A stretch of 7,180 bases of DNA from Micavibrio sp. (GTDB lineage: Bacteria > Pseudomonadota > Alphaproteobacteria > Micavibrionales > Micavibrionaceae), in NCBI GenBank assembly GCA_027051315.1, contig JALTZE010000014.1, positions 1-7,180 of the forward strand. Direction: 5' to 3'. Position numbers and translations under genes: made by a program. Positions 7,122 to 7,180 of the stretch are shown piece after piece (the stretch's first letter is position 1; every line of letters begins with the position of its first letter). The notes under the pieces are model-generated. The model was not told the DNA's origin and did not search any database. It saw only the letters and a list, made by a program, of their open reading frames with translations.

Positions 7122-7180
7122 TTTTTATAACTGTATTTTCCACATTTAACAGAAAAATATTATTATTTTCGCTTTTTGTT
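7122..7180. other. AT-rich region downstream of dnaE
   Basis: No gene is visible in these bases. There is a weak 5-bp AT-rich pairing (GAAAA 7152-7156 with TTTTC 7166-7170) followed by GCTTTTTG, and a 4-bp CTGT/ACAG pairing (7131-7134 with 7149-7152). Neither is strong enough to call a terminator. The end of the lolC-lolD-dnaE transcript may lie here or beyond the window. Confidence 0.4.

Noticed and set aside
7131..7180. Intrinsic terminator after dnaE
   Set aside because: The possible stems are 4-5 bp and AT-rich; the T-run alone is not evidence in such AT-rich DNA.

Overview
The window is a compact, single-strand block of four housekeeping genes, all on the + strand: a ribonuclease J gene cut by the left edge (2-1660), lolC-type lipoprotein-release permease (1763-3004), lolD ATPase (2997-3680) and dnaE, the alpha subunit of DNA polymerase III (3684-7121). 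Every gene is intact apart from the missing 5' tip of the first. I see no mobile elements, RNA genes, CRISPR arrays or defence systems, and no clearly undescribed system.

The organism is most likely an AT-rich alphaproteobacterium, with roughly one-third G+C judged by eye. Two points support this. The DnaE protein carries alphaproteobacterial-type stretches such as FGKLQARAV, YRHASTHAAGVVIGDRPLDE and YRDPRSDMPVTQ. From memory, the order rnj ... lolC-lolD-dnaE is also a conserved alphaproteobacterial arrangement. The low G+C suggests a host-associated or streamlined lineage (gut alphaproteobacteria, Rickettsiales or Holosporales-like), but the sequence does not settle which.

Layout: 2-1660 encodes an RNA-processing and decay enzyme. 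Positions 1661-1762 are a short spacer, richer in G than its surroundings, with no supported gene. In many alphaproteobacteria a DUF1467 gene and proS lie here, and both are missing. Positions 1763-7121 form a tight operon: lolC and lolD overlap by 8 bases, and lolD and dnaE are 3 bases apart. Positions 7122-7180 are AT-rich, with no gene and no convincing terminator.

LolC and LolD together form the inner-membrane ABC machine that extracts outer-membrane lipoproteins and hands them to LolA. DnaE is the replicative polymerase, and RNase J is a 5'-end-dependent RNase. They share an expression unit but not a pathway. The points most worth a second look are the mixed state of the DnaE PHP metal site, two dnaX-like A-AAA-AAG heptamers in dnaE with near-immediate -1 stops, and the contracted gene neighbourhood.
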